This document shows positions 46,434 through 59,062 of a stretch of DNA of 64,000 nt, in pieces; the first letter of the stretch is position 1; every line of letters starts with the position of its first letter. The notes beneath the pieces were generated by a model, which saw only the letters and a list, made by a program, of their open reading frames with translations, was not told the DNA's origin and searched no databases. The stretch covers positions 325,501 to 389,500 of the forward strand of contig NW_026262701.1 in NCBI RefSeq assembly GCF_021869535.1, in the 5' to 3' direction. Made by a program: the position numbers and the translations under genes. Origin of the DNA: Mytilus californianus (taxonomy: Eukaryota; Mollusca; Bivalvia; Mytilida; Mytilidae).

Positions 46434-46565
46434 CGGATCCAGAGGAGGGGGGGTCCGGGGATTGAACGATCAGTGCATTTGAATGGGGACATATAGTTGG
46501 AACCCTCCCCCCTCTTTATTCTTAGTTGGGACCCCCCCCTTTTTTTAAATGGCTGGATCCGACCC
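46434..46565. repeat. Small MITE-like repeat with agcggatccag / ctggatccg ends
   Basis: Related to 7758-7932: gtagcggatccagagg at one end and ggctggatccgaccctg at the other, with G and C runs inside. Confidence 0.5.
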
Positions 46566-47354
46566 TGGGAATAGCTATAGGCCACGGTGTATATAACGAC
46601 CTTAGTTTAAGCGTATCTACTCCATAGATGTCTAACTCTTTCGGGTTTTTTGTTTCGTTGGGTTTCTGTCTAATTGACGTTTACCTGGTCTCACATCTCA
46701 TTGTATTCATAAATTATTGAAAATTTACATATTGTTCTTATATACGTGTTTGCCAAATGATGCACGAGTAAGGAGCGACGTACCCAGAGGGTAAACTTAA
46801 TTCATTGTGGTTCCTGCGGTTTCAGAATATATTGTCAAGCTCTGTACAATAATTTAATTTTCTGTCCGATGATGTAAGCGTTTTCGAGATAAAAAAAAAC
46901 GAAAACAAAACAATATCTGATATCTACAATGCAAGTAAATAGATACAATTCTGAGAAATATGTACAAGAGAAAAAAGACGGAAAAACGTACAAATCTGCA
47001 AACATACTGACCATAGCAATCATCCTTGACTTTGTCATGTTTGTCTAGCAATACAATCTACCAAGATAAATGTTAGGAAAAATGAAGATGATGAGCATAA
47101 GAGGTAAAATTACCACTTGTGATTCTTTCCTTCAAAGCTCGTTATTTGTTTCTGACAGCTTTGCTGCCTGATTAACATACATTATAAAACAGACGTAGAA
47201 ACCATACTCTTAGTTTAATATCAACGGCTCCAATAGCTTTGACTAAAGCTGTACTGTACATCGACAAAATTGAACAATTTATGCGACCCGTTTGCAACAA
47301 ACACAAGAAGGAGATTTTCCATTGGTATCACCGACTCCTTTCCCTTGTTATATA

Positions 47355-47475
47355 AAGATAAGAAGATGTGGCATGATTGCCAGCGAGACAACTCTCCACA
47401 AGAGACCAAATGACACAGAAATTAACAACTATAGGTCACCGCACGGCCTTCAACAATGAGTAAAAACCATACCAC
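47355..47475 (+). repeat. Mytilus-type interspersed repeat, plus orientation
   Basis: Contains gaagatgtggcatgattgcc, agacaactctccacaagaga and ggtcaccgcacggccttcaa. Inverted relative to the copy at 46285-46425. Confidence 0.8.
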
Positions 47476-48124
47476 ATAGTCAGCCGACTCTTTTCCACTG
47501 AGTTTTCCATTGTTATCACCGACTCTTTTCCCGTTTTTTTTTATACCGGGGCTATTTATAGCTTACTATACGGTATGGGTCTTGCTCATCGTTAAAGGTT
47601 TTAGCTTGTAGATTCCTGCCAAGGTAACTTTATTATATTTATTTATTACTGATGACCTAATAGTTAACTGTCATTTTGAATTTTTGTGTTTCACGTGTTC
47701 TTTAAGTGTATATGCTCTACTTGGGCTTTTTATCTGTTAGACATTTAAAATTAGTGTTATATCTATCGACTACTCGTATAGAGCATCATTATCAATACCG
47801 CAGTGGGGGTAATCTTATACGCCGATTCAAAGTCTTGTGACTGAGTTTAGAATTACGTAGCAAGGTAAGGGTCACATACAATTTGACGTAGTAGTGTCAA
47901 GGATGCTTCTGACGTCAAATCTCAAGTTAAATTTAATTTGTGTATTGTTTGATACTTAAAATAGAATTTTCTGGACAAATATAGAAACAGAAAACTCTCG
48001 GTTGGTCTGGTTAAATGTATGATTTAAGAATATAAACAAACATTGAGTCAAAATTAGATAAAATATTAATATATATAGATAATTGTAAATCTGGTGATTA
48101 GAGTTGTTTGGTTAAACCAAAACT
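47476..48124. other. Intergenic flank left of the transposon
   Basis: AT-rich with no recognised gene. A direct repeat of accgactc(t/c)tttccc near 47330, 47485 and 47520 is the only structure noticed. Confidence 0.3.
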
Positions 48125-48127
48125 ATC

Positions 48128-51100
48128 CACTCATTCTCAATTTAGGGTCGCAATTCTATGTACCGCAGTGTAAAAGACATATTCAACCACAGACTTGTAC
48201 ATTTCTATATATAGTCGGATAGGGGATACCGGTGCGGGGATAGAAATAATTGTTTTCCACATGTAACTCTCACAATTTAAACAAAATCCAGCTTTATGAA
48301 CGTCAAAAACAGTATTTACGTTACTGTCCACGGCAAGGAATCAAATTATTAAAATCTCAGTCTCGTGTTATTTGAGTTATTTGTGCACAAAAAATTCTGC
48401 AGTTATTTGAAGAATTATCATACTTTTCAACTGATACTTGTAAAATGCATACACATAACACATTTTGAAAATCAGATTGAAACGAACTCTAAATTTCCAG
48501 TGTCACCAAGTCCAAACTATTTGAATTAATGTGTTTCTTAAACGACGTTAGCACTGCATTAAATGTAGTTATAGTAAACAAAACCTATTTGTTTTATTCC
48601 TTAGACACATTGTTTTAGCTGACAAATATCAAATATAGCAAAATTGTTCTGTTCACATTGATTTTGCATTTTTTTCCATACCAAGGATCATGGTTATAAA
48701 AACAGGGGATATTTACGTGTTGCACGACACAACAATAACACATAACTCAAATGTCAACAGCTCTTAGTTATTGGAGAGGTGGAAGTATATGTACAATTTT
48801 GACATCTGTACTGTCTTCTACATAAACAGTTAGTATTAACAACGAATTACTATCTAGCCAAAAATATTTACGTTACGGATATTTACGATACAAAATATAC
48901 CTTTGGAACGGACCCAGGTACTGATCATCATTTTAGCACTTTTCAAAAACAGCGTCTATGACGTCATTGTTTAACACGTTGTTTACAAGATTTCATGGCG
49001 TTACATATCCATACATTACAGTAGAGAGATAAAAGCAAATAGAAGAGCAAGGTAACTATGACGATGTTTGATATATATTTTTTCTTACGTTTTGAAATAA
49101 ACTGATGAAGTAGAAGTTTAATTGTATTCCATGCTTAGTTCTTGTCATTTTCAAATACACTTTTTGTACTGATCATTTACACAAGTTAATTGAATGGGGA
49201 AAGTATTTACGTTACGATTGGGTAACGTAAATATTTTACTAACTATAACTGAATTATAGTGAATACAATAAAAAAAAAGTTGTCTTTGTGATTTTAAAGT
49301 TGGTTTATAGATATATGATACTAGTTTCAGTGGTTAAAATTCATAGAAATGAATGTTTTTCTACTGTAGCTGCATTAAAAAGATGCGTAGTAATGCTAGA
49401 ATTGTCGTGGAATTTCACCATTAATTAAGCAATCAAATCAATAAAACGTGCTAAAAATGCATCTCAACATTTATATTATGCTATATCAAGATAACAAAAT
49501 GAACAAAAAACAATACATACAAGTTTACCAATTACTACAACTAATCTGCCTTTGGGTCTAATTGTAACGTAAATATCAAAATTTTATTATTGCTTAAAGG
49601 TAAATTTTTTATTACATTATTATAACATACATTATGTTTACCTAACTAGACTTCTTATTATTCCTATCTTCGTTCAAAACAAAGTGTTTGCTAATATAGT
49701 TCATATTTTGATATCACTAAATTAACATAAAACTGGAACATTATAGTTCAGTTTGATGCAACATGTACTCCTTTTTCAGGTATACATGGCTAAGTCACGA
49801 AGTCAAATCCAAAAAGAGTACAGAGACAGAAAGAAATTGAAAGAGGGAAAGAATTATTTAAAGAAAGAATCAGCCAGGGTGATTAAATACTATGTTCCAG
49901 CAGCTGAATTGCCAACTAAGGAAAGAAAAAAAAGAAACGAAAGAGCAAAAGTCCACAACCAAACACATAGACGCAAAAGAAATGCAGCAGCAATGGTTTT
50001 GAATGAATCTGTTACAGAAAGCAGTGGTTATGAAAGTATAGGTAGCCCATTGGTGGTAAAGTTGCCACTTGTTGGAAGGAGGAAAGGAGGAAAAAAGAAA
50101 AATACAAGAGCTTTAGCTAGAGCCCATGGTGCAATGAAGCGTTTGAAAGTAAAAAAGGAAAAGCTTCTGAAAAAATTAAAAGCAAAGTCCAGACAACTGA
50201 AAAGGCTCAGCACTAAGATTAATTCCGGAACTAGAAGGCCATCTGAACCTTGTACACCTAACAGCAAAACTGAATTAGAACTGAGAGAATTAAATTTGAC
50301 ACCCAGAAGAAAAGAGAGGGTAAAGCGAAAGTTAATGTTGAAGAATGTGGTGTTGCACGAAATTTCAGAAGCAAGAGCTTCAACTTCGTCCATGTATGAG
50401 AGACAGTCCATAGCTAGACTAGTGTCTGGAAAGTTGTCAAAGAAATACAGACTCAATCTTGCTATAAGTAAAGGAACTGGTATATGTAGAAAGACTTTGA
50501 CAAACGTGTCCACAAAGCGGGTAAGACCAGACAGACGTATTTGTGCAGTCAAACAGCTTGCTTTAGATGTTGAAGATTTCATGAGCAGAGAAGATGATAG
50601 TCGCATGCAACCAGGAAAAGGGGATGCAATTAAGATTTCGAAGGGAGAAAAGAAGCAAACAATTATTCTAACAAATTATCTTGCTGATCTACATAAGAAA
50701 TTTTCTGCAGAAAACCCTCAAGTGAAAATTTCGTTGGCAACCTTTTGTCGTTTACGTCCACGCCATATCTTAACAGCAAAGTTCATATCCCGAACATCCT
50801 GCCTATGTATAAAACATCAGAATATGGCCCTCAAGTATCAGACACTTAAGAAATACAACATTTTCGTAAGAGAAAATCCTGAACACTTAATAGGTCAAAG
50901 TCTTGAAATAGAGCGTTCTATGGACCAGCTGCTAGAAAATCGAGTGGCTTATCGAGTATGGAAACAAGTCGCTGTTGAAGATAAAAAGAAAATGAAGATT
51001 ATAGAAAATACAGTAGAGAAGAATGAATTTATAGAGATGATGAAAGTTGAAATGAATCAGTTTGCAAGTCACGTTGACAGAGTACGGTGTCAATATAGAG

Positions 51101-53051
51101 AAATCAAAACACTTAAAGATAGCCTTAAAGAGAAAGAAATTTTAGTCCAAATGGACTTTGCAGAGAACTATTCGTGTGAGTCTCTTGCAGAGGTACAGAG
51201 TGCCTATTGGAACCAGACCCCAGTCACCATACACCCAGTAATTGTATATTTCCGTGGCCAATCAAAATTAGAGCACAAAAGCATCACAATAATTTCTGAT
51301 GAACTTTCTCATTGTACCAGTACAGTGTGCACATTTCTTGATTCTTTAGTTCCAGTCTTGAAGGAAATCTGTCCAAATGTCGAGTTTGTCCACTACTGGA
51401 CGGATAGTCCATCAAGCCAATACCGCAATAAAACCATTTTTGACCTCGTTGCAAATCATTCATCAGTTTATTGAATTCAGGCCCGTTGGAATTATTTTGA
51501 GGCTGGGCATGGCAAGGGACCTTGCGACGGTCTTGGTGGAACAATCAAAAGAATGGCTGACGAAGCAGTGAAGAGAGGAGCAGTTGTTATTCAAGATCCA
51601 AAAGAATTTTTTGATTGGTCTATAACTTGAAACATGAAAGAAGTGAAGTTTTTGTTTGTAAAAAAAGAAGATTGCAAGAAGAAGCTCGACCAACTAAATA
51701 AACTAAAGCTGAAGCCAATTAAAGGAACAATGAAGTTTCATGCTGTAGCCTATGACTTACAGACGGCCGAACTTTGCACCAGAGAAACATCATGCTACTG
51801 TGACACATGCTTGAAAGGGAAATTCTGTGAATCCTGGAATAGACAGACATATGAAGGTAACACAAATCATAACAGTCACACAGAAGAAACAGTCACACAA
51901 AACAAATTGCAAGAAAGTAATGAGATCCAAAATGAAGATTATCATGAAATAATAATAGTAGAAGTGTCAGTGGATGACTTTATTGCATGTGTTTATGAAG
52001 GTCAGTGGTACATCGGGAAAATTTTAGATATGGACGACGAAGATGTACAGGTTACCTTTCTCGAAAGAGCGAAAGCTATGTTTAGGTGGCCAACTTCACC
52101 TGACACGATATGGTGCAAAAAATCAGACGTCTTCTATAAACTTGATCATCTAGAGCCTTCCGGCAAGAGCAAACGCTTTTGGAAAATAAGCCCAGAGGAC
52201 AGAACTAGAATTGAGAACAACTTTGAAGCTCATGAAATGAACACAAATAAATAAAACATATTTGTTGAATTGTTTAACATGTTTGATGCATAATCTTTGC
52301 ATTTTGATATTTACATTACCAATTAAAAATTTGAAATTTTTGTCTCTTATTTGATGGTAGACAAATGTCTGAGTTGATAAATTCGTTGTACATTCATTAA
52401 AAAAACTTTCAATGTTTAAAGTCAGAATTTCGGATTAAAATTTTATAAGTTAGATTATTGATATTTACGTTACCTTTACACAGGTCTATGAAAAGTTTAA
52501 AATATCTACCATGCCAACATTTCTTTGGGAAAACCTTTTTCATATTTCATTGCAATTATTCAAAAAAAGGTATCAGCCATAAATTGTTTGCTTACAATGC
52601 ATTGAACAGAGAAAAAAATAAATCAAAGAAAGTGATTTTATAGAATAAAAGGAACAGCTACAGTTTAAAAACGGACCCAGTTTTGATTTGGCTGATTCGG
52701 TCATATGAATTTCAGACCATGGTAATCAGAAGTGAATTTGAAAGTCAAAACTGTTGTTCTATTTGGACAACTCAATATTTTGAAGTATATTGATGAGCAT
52801 TGGCTTTATTTAATATGTTTAAAACAGTCAGTTGCAGATCACGTAAATATTTTGTCAAAAATTGGACATTAAAGGCGCCAAAACTAAGAGCTGGTAAATT
52901 TTTTATCCATGTTTGTGAGTAGAAAAGAATAGCAGTTTTGATTAACAGGTTTATTTAGGTATAATGTATGAAAGGTTTTAATGTAATTTTGTAACCTTTA
53001 TTATAATTGATTTAAGCATATGCCTTAGCCACCGTAACTTGAGAATGAGTG
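48128..53051 (+). mobile_element. 4.9-kb DNA transposon with TIRs, transposase gene and repeated subterminal motifs
   Basis: The left end starts cactcattctcaatttaggg and the right end, reversed, starts cactcattctcaagttacgg: 13 identical bases, then about 20 of the first 24. Both ends are flanked by ATC (48125-48127 and 53052-53054), a possible 3-bp target duplication. A 12-bp motif TATTTACGTTAC occurs at 48313, 48865, 49204 and 52462 (plus) and 49222 and 49564 (minus), with near matches at 48879, 52308 and 52841, all inside the element. The transposase gene lies between the two motif clusters. The superfamily is not assigned; the 3-4 bp duplication and D-D-D pattern leave several candidates, including Sola, Zator and Academ. 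Confidence 0.8.
49786..52254 (+). pseudogene. Transposase-like protein with D...D...D core, interrupted by two in-frame TGA codons
   Basis: One frame runs 822 codons. The ATG at 49786 was chosen because a strong acceptor (ctcctttttcag) ends at 49779; a possible 5' non-coding exon ends at a gcaag/gtaact donor at 49051/49052. The N-terminal ~180 residues are strongly basic (DNA-binding-like, starting MAKSRSQIQKEYRDRKK). A C-x-C-x2-H cluster (CLCIKH, 339-344) precedes the core: MDFAENY (Asp 457), YWTDSPSSQYRNK (Asp 540) and HGKGPCDGLGG (Asp 581), spaced like an RNase H-fold transposase. TGA codons at 51472-51474 (codon 563) and 51628-51630 (codon 615) interrupt it. After them come a Cys-rich TSCYCDTCLKGKFC and a C-terminal domain with FIACVYEGQWYIGKI. 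I recall similar uncharacterised proteins in cnidarians, molluscs and fish. Function is inferred from motifs and context. Confidence 0.75.
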
Positions 53052-53244
53052 ATCACAAGATGTCTTCTTCGTGTGGCCAAGATGGCCAAATATTGCTGTA
53101 GAGCATTCTTTTTAAATTTATGCTGTTTTTACTATATATATATAGTTCCCGTTAGGGGCGTTCTTAACCTAAAAATACGTTTACCATTACAAATTCTTAA
53201 TACGTTACTATGGAATATATAATTCAAAGGTTTATTTTTTTATA

Positions 53245-54197
53245 TTGATCTAACAGTGGTCTAACATTTTAAGACACTGGGCAAGATGTACAAAAATGGA
53301 TAAAAACAGGATAAATTATAAAATATTTATATGGTCAATTAGAAAAAGCAGTTATAAAATTAAAAATTGGAGTTATAAAGTTATAGATATGTTGAAACTT
53401 TACAATATGGACAGATTTTGTAATGTAGATGATTATATACTGGATAAAAATATAATTTATCAGTTAGAAGTTAATATTTTTGATAATTATAAAACTGAAT
53501 GGAGTACAAGGCTTGATTCTTATGGTCAAGGAAATAAGTTAAGAACTTATAAATTGTTTAAATTTTCATACTCTACTGAACAATATTTGTTGCAAAATAT
53601 ACCTATTCGATACCGCAGTGCATATGCGAAATTTAGATGTGGAGTAGCACCTTTTAAAATTGAAACTGGTCGTTACGAAAGATTAGATTTAGATAAAAGA
53701 TTATGTTTCAATTGTGATGATATAGAAGATGAAAAACATGTACTGTTAACATTTCCATTATATGAAGATTTAAGGCAGTCTTTATTTATTGATATAATTC
53801 AACATAATAATATGTTTTTAACTTTGTCAGATGATGAAAAATTTATATTTTTGTTCAAAAATGAAAATGTTTGTAGTTCTGTTGCCAAAACCTGCCATAA
53901 TATTTTATTGCGACGAAATAGGATCTTATACTGTTAAAAAAATCATTGTTATTTTTTATGTACATGTAACAGGTTTTATCCTTGAATGTGCATGGTGATA
54001 TTGCACTTTTATGTTTTGTGTAAATAACAAAATTATGTTTTAATTCTGTTGTTTCATAATTGTATATAACAGTCTCTTATAGTTCTTTTAAGAATGGCAC
54101 ATGCATTCTAAATTTTTATATTGTGTACTTGATATTATAATGTGTTTATACTTGTATGTATGTGGTGAGACTTTAATAAACTATTGAATCTGAATCT
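53245..54197 (+). mobile_element. 5'-truncated non-LTR retrotransposon 3' end
   Basis: Contains the C-terminal ORF (53296-53937), about 230 bases of 3' UTR and a terminal gaatctgaatcttga-type microsatellite after ctttaataaactat, the usual 3' end of CR1-like elements. The frame is open upstream of 53296 (WARCTKMDKN), so the ATG there is internal. Confidence 0.75.
53296..53937 (+). pseudogene. Non-LTR retrotransposon ORF2 C-terminal fragment
   Basis: A 213-residue open frame that ends naturally at TAA. It carries the C-terminal zinc-like motif RLCFNCDDIEDEKHVLLTF (C-x2-C...H), with the final Cys replaced by Phe, preceded by RSAYAKFRCGVAPFKIETGR, which is common in LINE ORF2 C-termini of molluscs. 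No RT core remains, so it is a 5'-truncated relic. It lies directly beyond the right end of the DNA transposon. Confidence 0.8.
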
Positions 54198-54690
54198 TGA
54201 TCCTGTTATTAATTAACTATATATTGTTTTTAATAGACAACCCTCACATTGTTATGGATACCAACACATCTTGATAGAAGAAGAATATTGCATTCCAATT
54301 TAGTGCCCCAAAGGTCATAACCATTTGACATGACAGTATCGTCAATGCTTCGAGATTAATAAAATTAAATAACATTTAAAAAAAAACCTCATTTTTAATA
54401 TGCAAACGGATTTTAAGTGATGACGCGGTATAAATAATCTATGTTGCTCGTTTCTCTAATCTGCAAAAGTTAATAAAAAGTATTAGTTTCGGACTGATCT
54501 TGTAAAATAAGCTACCAGACAAGTTGTTTGATAAAAGTCTAGGGTGTCGGAATTATATTGTATAATAGAATTAGGTAATATAATACGAACCATGTACAGA
54601 ATAAAGGCACCTGTCTTCACTCTCGGGTTTTTTGTTCGTATTTGTGACACTCAATATTTTTTTTTCTGTGTAGTGTTTCTTGTGTTGTCT
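54198..54690. other. Spacer, no gene recognised
   Basis: AT-rich. The start of the 145-codon ORF at 54544 lies here but that ORF is created by the minisatellite that follows. Confidence 0.3.
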
Positions 54691-54693
54691 TCA

Positions 54694-54915
54694 GGCATGT
54701 CAGGGATGGATCCAGGGTGTAAGGAAAAGGGTTTAATTGTCCTTTGTTATAAGTCAGGGATGGATCCAGGGTGTAAGGAAAAGGGTTTAATTGTCCTTTG
54801 TTTTAAGTCAGGGATGGATCCAGGGTGTAAGGAAAAGGGTTTAATTGTCCTTTGTTATAAGTCAGGGATGGATCCAGGGTGTAAGGAAAAGGGTTTAATT
54901 GTCCTTTGTTATAAT
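54694..54915 (+). repeat. 54-bp minisatellite, four copies
   Basis: The unit contains cagggatggatccagggtgt and ggtttaattgtcctttg, repeated at exactly 54 bp. Being a multiple of three it keeps a frame open (SGMDPGCKEKGLIVLC per unit). No protein similarity is recognised. Confidence 0.9.
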
Positions 54916-54924
54916 TATTCGACT

Positions 54925-55165
54925 TATATGACCCTTGGTATGTTTTTGATTGACCCTTGGTATATTTTAATTGATCCTTAGTATGTTTTTGATTGACCTT
55001 TGATATGTTTTTGATTGACCCTTGATATGTTTTTGATTAATCCTTGGTATGTTTTTGATTGACCCTTGGTAAGTTTTGATTGACCTTTCATATGTTTTTG
55101 ATTGACCTTTGGTATGTTTTTGATTGACCTTTGGTATGTTTTTGATTGATCCTTGGTATGTTTTT
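54925..55165 (+). repeat. 22-bp minisatellite, about 11 copies
   Basis: The unit is attgacccttggtatgttttt with single-base variants. It follows the 54-bp array directly. Confidence 0.9.
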
Positions 55166-58005
55166 GAATGTATTTACACCAATTATATGGTCCTATGCAA
55201 AGGCATGATTACAAAAACGCCAGTACATCAATAATTAGTGTATATATAATACATTAAGAGTACATGATAAACTTGATGAAATTATATTTAATTCGGGATT
55301 TTCATAGGGGATATGGGATCATATTCCCTGTCAGGGTTTTATATTATGTGAAGCCCGAATTATAATTATATTATACTGGAGTCAACATTATTTACCCTTC
55401 TGATTCTCTTTTTGTTCACAGGGTATAATGAGCTTATAAACCCAGTCAAGGAAGTTACCAATGCAATGAATGGAAATTAAACTTACAAACATTTCCATTA
55501 ACTGCTTATTATTTTTTACTAAGAGAAACTGAGTGATGTAAACTTCCTAGTTTTTGTTATCTAAAACTAACGGATAGTGGAAACTTTTTATTTCCTGTAA
55601 CCAGGCAATCAGCTTGTTACGTACTGCTTGATGTGACGTATTTTACGTCATACTATAGAATACAAACAGTCAAAGCTGCATGATTTTTCTTAGAATTCAT
55701 TCTAGTTTGTGCACATGGTGAGTGGAAGATGCGTCCATGATAATCAGTGGTCTAGCTGGCCAATACGAAGAATCAATGCACAGCATCAGTTCCAAGTCAT
55801 TCGGAAGACTTCAGTACTTGTGTTAGTGATAGATCTATATAGATAATTCATGACGTCAATCAATGTCTCGTATACACAAATATTATTCATTGATAGGATT
55901 AAGGGGATTCACCTATATTAGATGAGGTTAAATTCAGGATATAATTTATTTCTTTCAAAGTTTAATGATTATATGGATAGTTCTAATAAAAGTACATACT
56001 ATATATAGTATAAACTGTGCACTTTCGAGACTCCAGAGACGCACATCGTTTACCATAGTGTATTCACACTTTTGCGTAAACCTTTACTCTTAGATGACGC
56101 CGACCATTTGATTTTCTGTGAAAAGGGGGAACAGGAGGATTTGTTTGCGGATCGAATATTCATTTTTACCTGTTGCTAGAACGGGTTATGTATTTCGCGA
56201 AAATTGTTTTTACTTCTGTACACAGCTCATTCCTGCATTTGTTTGGGCAGACTATTCATTTTTATCCTGGCTTGGGCAAAATTATTTATTTTCAGTTACG
56301 ACCAGTCCAGAATGTTTACGTCCTGTCCCCCTTTTCCCACCCTCTAGGAACATCAAATAGTCGTCCCCTTATTTTTATGAGAACAATTGTCTCTTCCCGT
56401 AAATGTGTTATTATGTTTCTGATTGATAAAGTATTGTCTCTTTATGTCAAGTGCATGGACTCATTCCTTGAATGTCTGCATCCTTTGAAATGCGACAAAA
56501 TACAGGGAAAAAATGTTGGCATTCAAGGAATAGTATCTGATCATGATTAAGTAATTATAATTTGTGCTCTTCAATTTTGATTCAAGGTAATATTACCATT
56601 TTTCTGCTGGTTTGCAATGAAATAAATTTTTTTGTATTTTTTTTGTTTGTTTCTTGTTTGAAATGAGGAAACCTTTTTGAAGGAATGAAAAAAATTCATA
56701 ACTAAATATTATTGGTATACAGCTATTAACATTTACGGTCCTACATTCTATCGATGCTTATATTTTGGCATTGCACAAGATCAGGTTTTCTCTGACTATT
56801 TATGACGTCTTTACACGAAATCCATTGGGTATGTACTAATTTAACTGATATTTTAGTCTTGGAACAGGATACATGATTTTTTAGTAGTTGTTATTGGCTT
56901 AATTAACTACCAGTAAACTGCAAATTGGTTGTCTTAAGTCTTTTTGTTAGTTATTTTTATGTGTGCCTTTTGTCAATCTGATAAGTCAAGCTTTTTCAAC
57001 TGTTTTTTTAAAGTTTGTTCTTATGCTGTGCTGATACACCACTGGTCCAGGTAAGGGGAGGGTTTGGCGCCTGCAAAAATGTTACCGGATAATACCACCA
57101 TTGCTTTTCCCCTATTAGTCTTTGTTTTATTATTTTATCATTTGCAAAATGTGCAGAAATTACTTTTGTTTCAAATAAAGAAATATTTGGCATGATTAGA
57201 GTTTCATCTTGGTCAGTACTGCAGTGAGAATTTCACTCAGTTATATTTCATGAGAGTCTGTATGGGAGGCCCTTCATTTCTGTATTCTTATGTTTGTGAC
57301 ATTTATCTTTATCTTTCAGAATAACGCTCATTTCTGTAAAATTCTCATGTAAATTTTTTTACTATACCTAAGATCATGATTTCTTTATTTTGTACTGACA
57401 TGGTTTATTTCTGTAATCAGTATTGTATCACCGAATTCTATTATTCTTTAGTTTTGCACCCCATTATTCTCTAGTCTTTTTGTTTGTTTGTTTGTTTTTG
57501 TTTTGTTTTTTTGCTCATTTTTCTCTATTTATTAATTATTTTGACCATTATTCTCTACTCTGTAATCCAATTTCAGACCTCATTCATTGCATATAAGAAA
57601 ATAACTGCAACAGAAGTAAACAAAGCAACTTTTCACCCTATTTTTACCTGTTTACAAGCTATAACAACCAGGTATAAGGTATATATATATTGACAAAAAT
57701 TAAGATATGATCATGTATGTAAAACATAAGTTCTCCTACTACACTGTTATTCCAGAATTAAAAAAATAGATATTAGTAGTTTTTTTATAATGCTTATAGT
57801 CTGCCCATATTTGATTTTTGTTGCTCAATATGGGTAAATTGTAATGAAGATGTAATTCAAAGAGTTGTAATGATGCAGATCTAGCTAATCAATACTTTGG
57901 AATAAACTACCAAATATTGAGAAAATCTGGGTACTTTTCAAAGAAAATGTGTAGTTTTTTTAAACTGTTAATGATATGTAACAACTCTCTCGTGTCTTTT
58001 TAATG
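55166..58005. other. Long intergenic stretch, no gene recognised
   Basis: Short ORFs (56118-56550, 57484-57693) show no domains. There is an inverted TGACGTA pair at 55634-55650. From 57240 to 57600 variants of ttattctcta and tttctgtattct recur irregularly, suggesting a decayed repeat. A (TA)n run lies near 57680. Confidence 0.35.
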
Positions 58006-58007
58006 TT

Positions 58008-58465
58008 AGTGTATAAAAAGTAAAATCACAAAAATACTGAACTCCGAGGAAAATTCAAAACGGAAAGTCCCTAATCAAATGGCAAAATCAAATGATAAAA
58101 CACATCAAACGAATGGACAACAACTGTCATATTCCTGACTTGATCAAATGTAGAAAATGGTGGATTGAATCTGGTTTTATAGCGCTAAACCTCTCACTTG
58201 TATGACAGTCGCATCAAATTCCGTTATATTTACAACGATGCGTGAACAAAACAGACATAATAGGTAAAATAGTCACAATATGGGTACAGCAGTCATCACT
58301 GTGTCACAATCTCAAAACAAACAAATATTTAACAAAAAAGCACAAAAAAAGTAAAATCACAAAATTACTGAACTCCGAGGAAAATTCAAAACGGAAAGTC
58401 CCTAATCAAACGGCAAAATCAAATGATAAAACACATCAAACGAATGGACAACAACATCGTTAAGC
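58008..58465 (+). repeat. Mytilus-type interspersed repeat with direct duplication of its start
   Basis: aaaagtaaaatcacaaaaat followed by ctgaactccgaggaaaattc and aaacggaaagtccctaatca occurs at about 58015 and again at about 58345, with the body between them (cctctcacttgtatgacagt, aacaaaacagacataatagg). As I recall it is very common in Mytilus transcripts. Confidence 0.75.
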
Positions 58466-58599
58466 ATCTATAAAATTTAAAAACCACATTCATTGCCTCG
58501 CGTGTCTGACGTCAGAAAATGTAAACGTCACATAGGAAGAAATTTTGTCGTTCAAAGTATTTTCAAAAAAAAAAATAAAAAAAAATAAAAAAATTATAA

Positions 58600-58740
58600 T
58601 TTCACATGGGGAATGGTGGTATACAGGGTTAAAAAATCAAAAGTTGTGTTAGAACTAATTTCAGAAACAGACAGAGATTTAAAATTTTTAAGAATCCACA
58701 TATGGTTAATACCACTACGCGAGTAAAATAATTTTGTCGT
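58600..58740 (-). pseudogene. Penelope-like RT fragment with motif A
   Basis: On the minus strand it reads YSRSGINHMWILKNFK and then FDFLTLYTTIPH, equivalent to residues ~29-75 of the Penelope-like protein at 13319-14368. It is a fragment only, bounded by A/T runs on the low side. Confidence 0.75.
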
Positions 58741-59062
58741 TTGTCGTTCAAAGTATTTTCAAATTTATAATAGAACAATAACAAAATGACATGTAATAGA
58801 ACAATAACATAATGACGGGATCTTTAAAAGTACAGAGTCACGTCATATGAACCAAAGAAACACAAAAAGTCGCACATACACACCAGCAAAAATGAAAGAT
58901 AATACAAACACATTGACGGGATGTATAAGTACCGAGCCACGTCAAATGGGTATCACAGAAAACAGACCAAACAGTAAAAGTAATATTAACAATTGAACAA
59001 AGACAAATAAAAGAACAATATAACACGTTGTTAAGATGATAAACAACGTCAGTACGCAGAAT

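Noticed and set aside
50028-50606. 192-codon antisense ORF in the transposase gene
   Set aside because: Hydrophobic, low-complexity product that mirrors the Lys/Arg-rich sense frame.
51472-51474. Selenocysteine at the TGA codons of the transposase
   Set aside because: No Cys or Sec is expected at these positions and no SECIS-like structure was recognised; degeneration is simpler. Left open as a check in the findings.
56118-56550. Overlapping 80- and 125-codon ORFs
   Set aside because: No domain, no start or splice support, and AT-rich flanks; probably chance or an unrecognised repeat.
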